Below the pieces are notes generated by a model. It was not told where the DNA came from. It made no database searches and worked only from the letters and a program-made list of their open reading frames with translations. Made by a program: the position numbers and the translations under genes. From CCMP332 sp040218795 (GTDB lineage: Bacteria; Bacteroidota; Bacteroidia; Cytophagales; CCMP332), in NCBI GenBank assembly GCA_040218795.1, contig JAVJQT010000002.1, forward strand, positions 248,001 to 312,000: 64,000 nucleotides of DNA. Reading direction: 5' to 3'. The number at the start of each line of letters is the position of its first letter. Position 1 is the first letter of the stretch. This document shows positions 62,388 to 64,000 of the stretch, in pieces.

Positions 62388-63890
62388 ATGTCAAATAAAG
62401 GTAAAATTGTTCAGGTTATCGGGCCCGTAGTTGATGTGGCTTTTGAAGGGGAAAATAAGCTTCCAAATATTTTAGATGCTCTGGAAGTAAAGAAAGAAGA
62501 CGGTACGCTCGTTATTCTTGAAGTCCAAACGCATTTGGGTGAAGATACAGTTCGAACCATCGCAATGGATGCAACCGAAGGAATGCGAAGAGGAATGGAA
62601 GTCACGGATAAAGGCAAACCGATTGCAATGCCTCGAGGCGAAGCGATTAAAGGTAGACTTTTCAACGTGGTAGGTGATGCGATTGATGGTATCGGTCCTG
62701 TTAGCAAAGAAAATGGTCTTCCGATTCACAGAGATGCACCAAAATTTGAAGATCTCTCTACTTCAACCGAAGTTTTATATACCGGAATTAAAGTAATCGA
62801 CCTGATCGAGCCCTATGCCAAAGGAGGTAAAATTGGTTTATTCGGTGGTGCGGGTGTTGGTAAAACGGTACTAATCCAGGAGTTGATCAACAACATTGCA
62901 AAAGCCTACTCTGGTCTTTCTGTATTTGCCGGTGTCGGTGAAAGAACAAGGGAAGGAAATGACCTTTTAAGAGAAATGATCGAATCGGGTATTGTAACTT
63001 ATGGTGATGCCTTTAAAGAATCCATGGAAAATGGAGGATGGGATTTATCAAAAGTGGATAATGAGAAACTTAAAGAATCAAAAGCGACATTCGTTTTTGG
63101 TCAGATGAACGAACCTCCCGGTGCTCGTGCAAGAGTGGCACTTTCAGGTTTAACAATTGCAGAACATTTCCGCGATGGCGATGGAGATGAAAAAGGAAAA
63201 GACATACTTTTCTTTATTGATAATATTTTCCGATTTACTCAGGCGGGATCGGAAGTATCAGCACTTTTAGGTAGAATGCCATCTGCGGTAGGTTATCAAC
63301 CAACCCTGGCAACTGAAATGGGTGCCATGCAGGAAAGAATTACTTCAACAAAGAGAGGTTCTATTACCTCTGTACAGGCTGTTTACGTGCCAGCGGATGA
63401 CCTTACTGACCCGGCACCTGCTACGACTTTTGCCCACCTTGATGCTACAACCGTATTGTCAAGGAAAATCGCAGAATTAGGTATTTACCCGGCTGTTGAT
63501 CCATTGGATTCAACATCGAGAATTATGTCCAGAGATATTTTGGGTGACGATCACTATGATACTGCTCAAAGAGTAAAAAATATTTTACAGAGATATAAGG
63601 AATTACAAGACATTATTGCGATTCTTGGAATGGATGAATTATCAGATGAAGATAAGTCTGTTGTTCACAGAGCAAGACGTGTTCAAAGATTCCTCTCGCA
63701 ACCATTCCATGTTGCTGAGCAGTTTACAGGTCTCAAAGGGGTATTTGTTGATATTAAAGAAACCATACGAGGATTTAATGAAATTCTTGATGGTAAGCAC
63801 GATCATCTTCCCGAAGCTGCATTTAACCTGAAGGGTTCAATTGAGGAAGCGGTAGAAGCCGGTGAAAAAATGCTTGCTGAAGCAAAATGA
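62388..63890 (+). CDS. atpD: ATP synthase F1 subunit beta
   Basis: A 500-residue catalytic beta subunit with P-loop GGAGVGKTVLIQELI, the GERTREGNDL motif, FIDNIFRFTQAGSEVSALLGRMPSAVGYQPTLATEMG and the DELSDEDK-containing DELSEED-type segment. It turns over ATP in the F1 head at the cytoplasmic face of the inner membrane. atpC follows after one base; the other ATP synthase genes are not here, a split arrangement common in Bacteroidota. Confidence 0.98.
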   Translation: MSNKGKIVQVIGPVVDVAFEGENKLPNILDALEVKKEDGTLVILEVQTHLGEDTVRTIAMDATEGMRRGMEVTDKGKPIAMPRGEAIKGRLFNVVGDAIDGIGPVSKENGLPIHRDAPKFEDLSTSTEVLYTGIKVIDLIEPYAKGGKIGLFGGAGVGKTVLIQELINNIAKAYSGLSVFAGVGERTREGNDLLREMIESGIVTYGDAFKESMENGGWDLSKVDNEKLKESKATFVFGQMNEPPGARARVALSGLTIAEHFRDGDGDEKGKDILFFIDNIFRFTQAGSEVSALLGRMPSAVGYQPTLATEMGAMQERITSTKRGSITSVQAVYVPADDLTDPAPATTFAHLDATTVLSRKIAELGIYPAVDPLDSTSRIMSRDILGDDHYDTAQRVKNILQRYKELQDIIAILGMDELSDEDKSVVHRARRVQRFLSQPFHVAEQFTGLKGVFVDIKETIRGFNEILDGKHDHLPEAAFNLKGSIEEAVEAGEKMLAEAK

Positions 63891-63891
63891 T

Positions 63892-64000
63892 ATGTACATA
63901 GAAATACTAACACCGGAGGATAAATTATTTGAAGGAACGGCCAGTTCGGCTAAGTTTCCAGGTTCTTCAGGCTCATTTGAAGTATTGGAAAATCACGCTC
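63892..64000 (+). CDS. atpC: ATP synthase F1 subunit epsilon (5' part, runs off window)
   Basis: The ATG at 63892 opens 36 codons reading MYIEILTPEDKLFEGTASSA and onward, with FPGSSGSFEVLENHA, which is the standard epsilon-subunit N-terminus (xLEIVTPExxLFEG ... PGxxGxFxVLxNHA). The gene is cut by the window edge. It follows atpD by one base and is co-transcribed. Confidence 0.93.
   Translation, partial: MYIEILTPEDKLFEGTASSAKFPGSSGSFEVLENHA

Noticed and set aside
1..64000. tRNA, rRNA or CRISPR array
   Set aside because: No cloverleaf-like sequence, rRNA segment or regularly spaced repeat was noticed by eye on either strand; a dedicated tRNA search would be needed to be certain.

Overview
The window looks like chromosomal DNA of an AT-rich, Gram-negative member of the Bacteroidota, probably a Cytophagales-like lineage; the exact genus cannot be told from sequence alone. 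The evidence is: type IX secretion (T9SS) C-terminal sorting domains on three secreted proteins; a TonB receptor followed by a DUF4249 lipoprotein; paired DUF6089 and paired OmpH/Skp genes around uppS-bamA; an atpD-atpC pair apart from the other ATP synthase genes; and promoters of the Bacteroidota type (TTTG, 19-20 bp, TAnnTTTG). There are no tRNA or rRNA genes, no CRISPR array, no insertion sequence and no prophage block.

Layout. 1-7849: four tandem minus-strand genes for secreted, tail-fibre-like modular proteins; the three complete ones end in a peptidase S74 intramolecular chaperone. 8073-10343: a T9SS-exported FG-GAP/VCBS protein. 10340-13965: a tight minus-strand operon of a RIC/hemerythrin protein, ruvX, def, a methionine-type aminotransferase and an omega-amidase. 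A 143-bp divergent gap (13966-14108) carries DnaA-box-like 9-mers, AT-rich direct repeats and a 16-bp palindrome. 14109-17397: ctpA, rmuC and a GroES-like gene. 17444-20339: an ECF sigma factor, a possible anti-sigma/beta-barrel fusion and a PKD lipoprotein, followed by two T9SS-secreted PKD proteins (20356-23648). 23777-25248: pdxJ and an esterase.

25292-41117 is a long plus-strand housekeeping stretch: yqeY, cvpA, pabA/trpG-like, hydrolase, CBS protein, nadK, two DUF6089 proteins, uppS, bamA, two ompH, ldcA, then rimP-nusA-infB from a clear promoter with a terminator-like hairpin in its leader. 41261-41632 is a small lipoprotein gene flanked by a near-perfect inverted repeat. 41776-44559: pruA, yjjG and an ArsR-type regulator. 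45247-49248 is a 1333-residue DUF4011-like SF1 helicase with a possible degenerate nuclease tail. 49384-51198: DUF6787-like protein, RluA-family synthase and panB. 51419-57783: NtrC-type regulator and kinase, acyl carrier protein, TonB receptor and DUF4249 lipoprotein. The right end holds fabG, lpd, a small secreted protein, an orphan histidine kinase, atpD and the start of atpC.

Much of the window concerns the cell envelope: building it (uppS, bamA, ompH, ldcA, DUF6089), exporting proteins across it (T9SS cargo), taking up substrates (TonB receptor) and sensing (ECF sigma, two kinases). The most unusual part is the S74 array, whose members share modules in different orders and share a nearly identical 480-bp block. 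The most testable regulatory signals are the rimP leader hairpin and the origin-like gap at 13966-14108.
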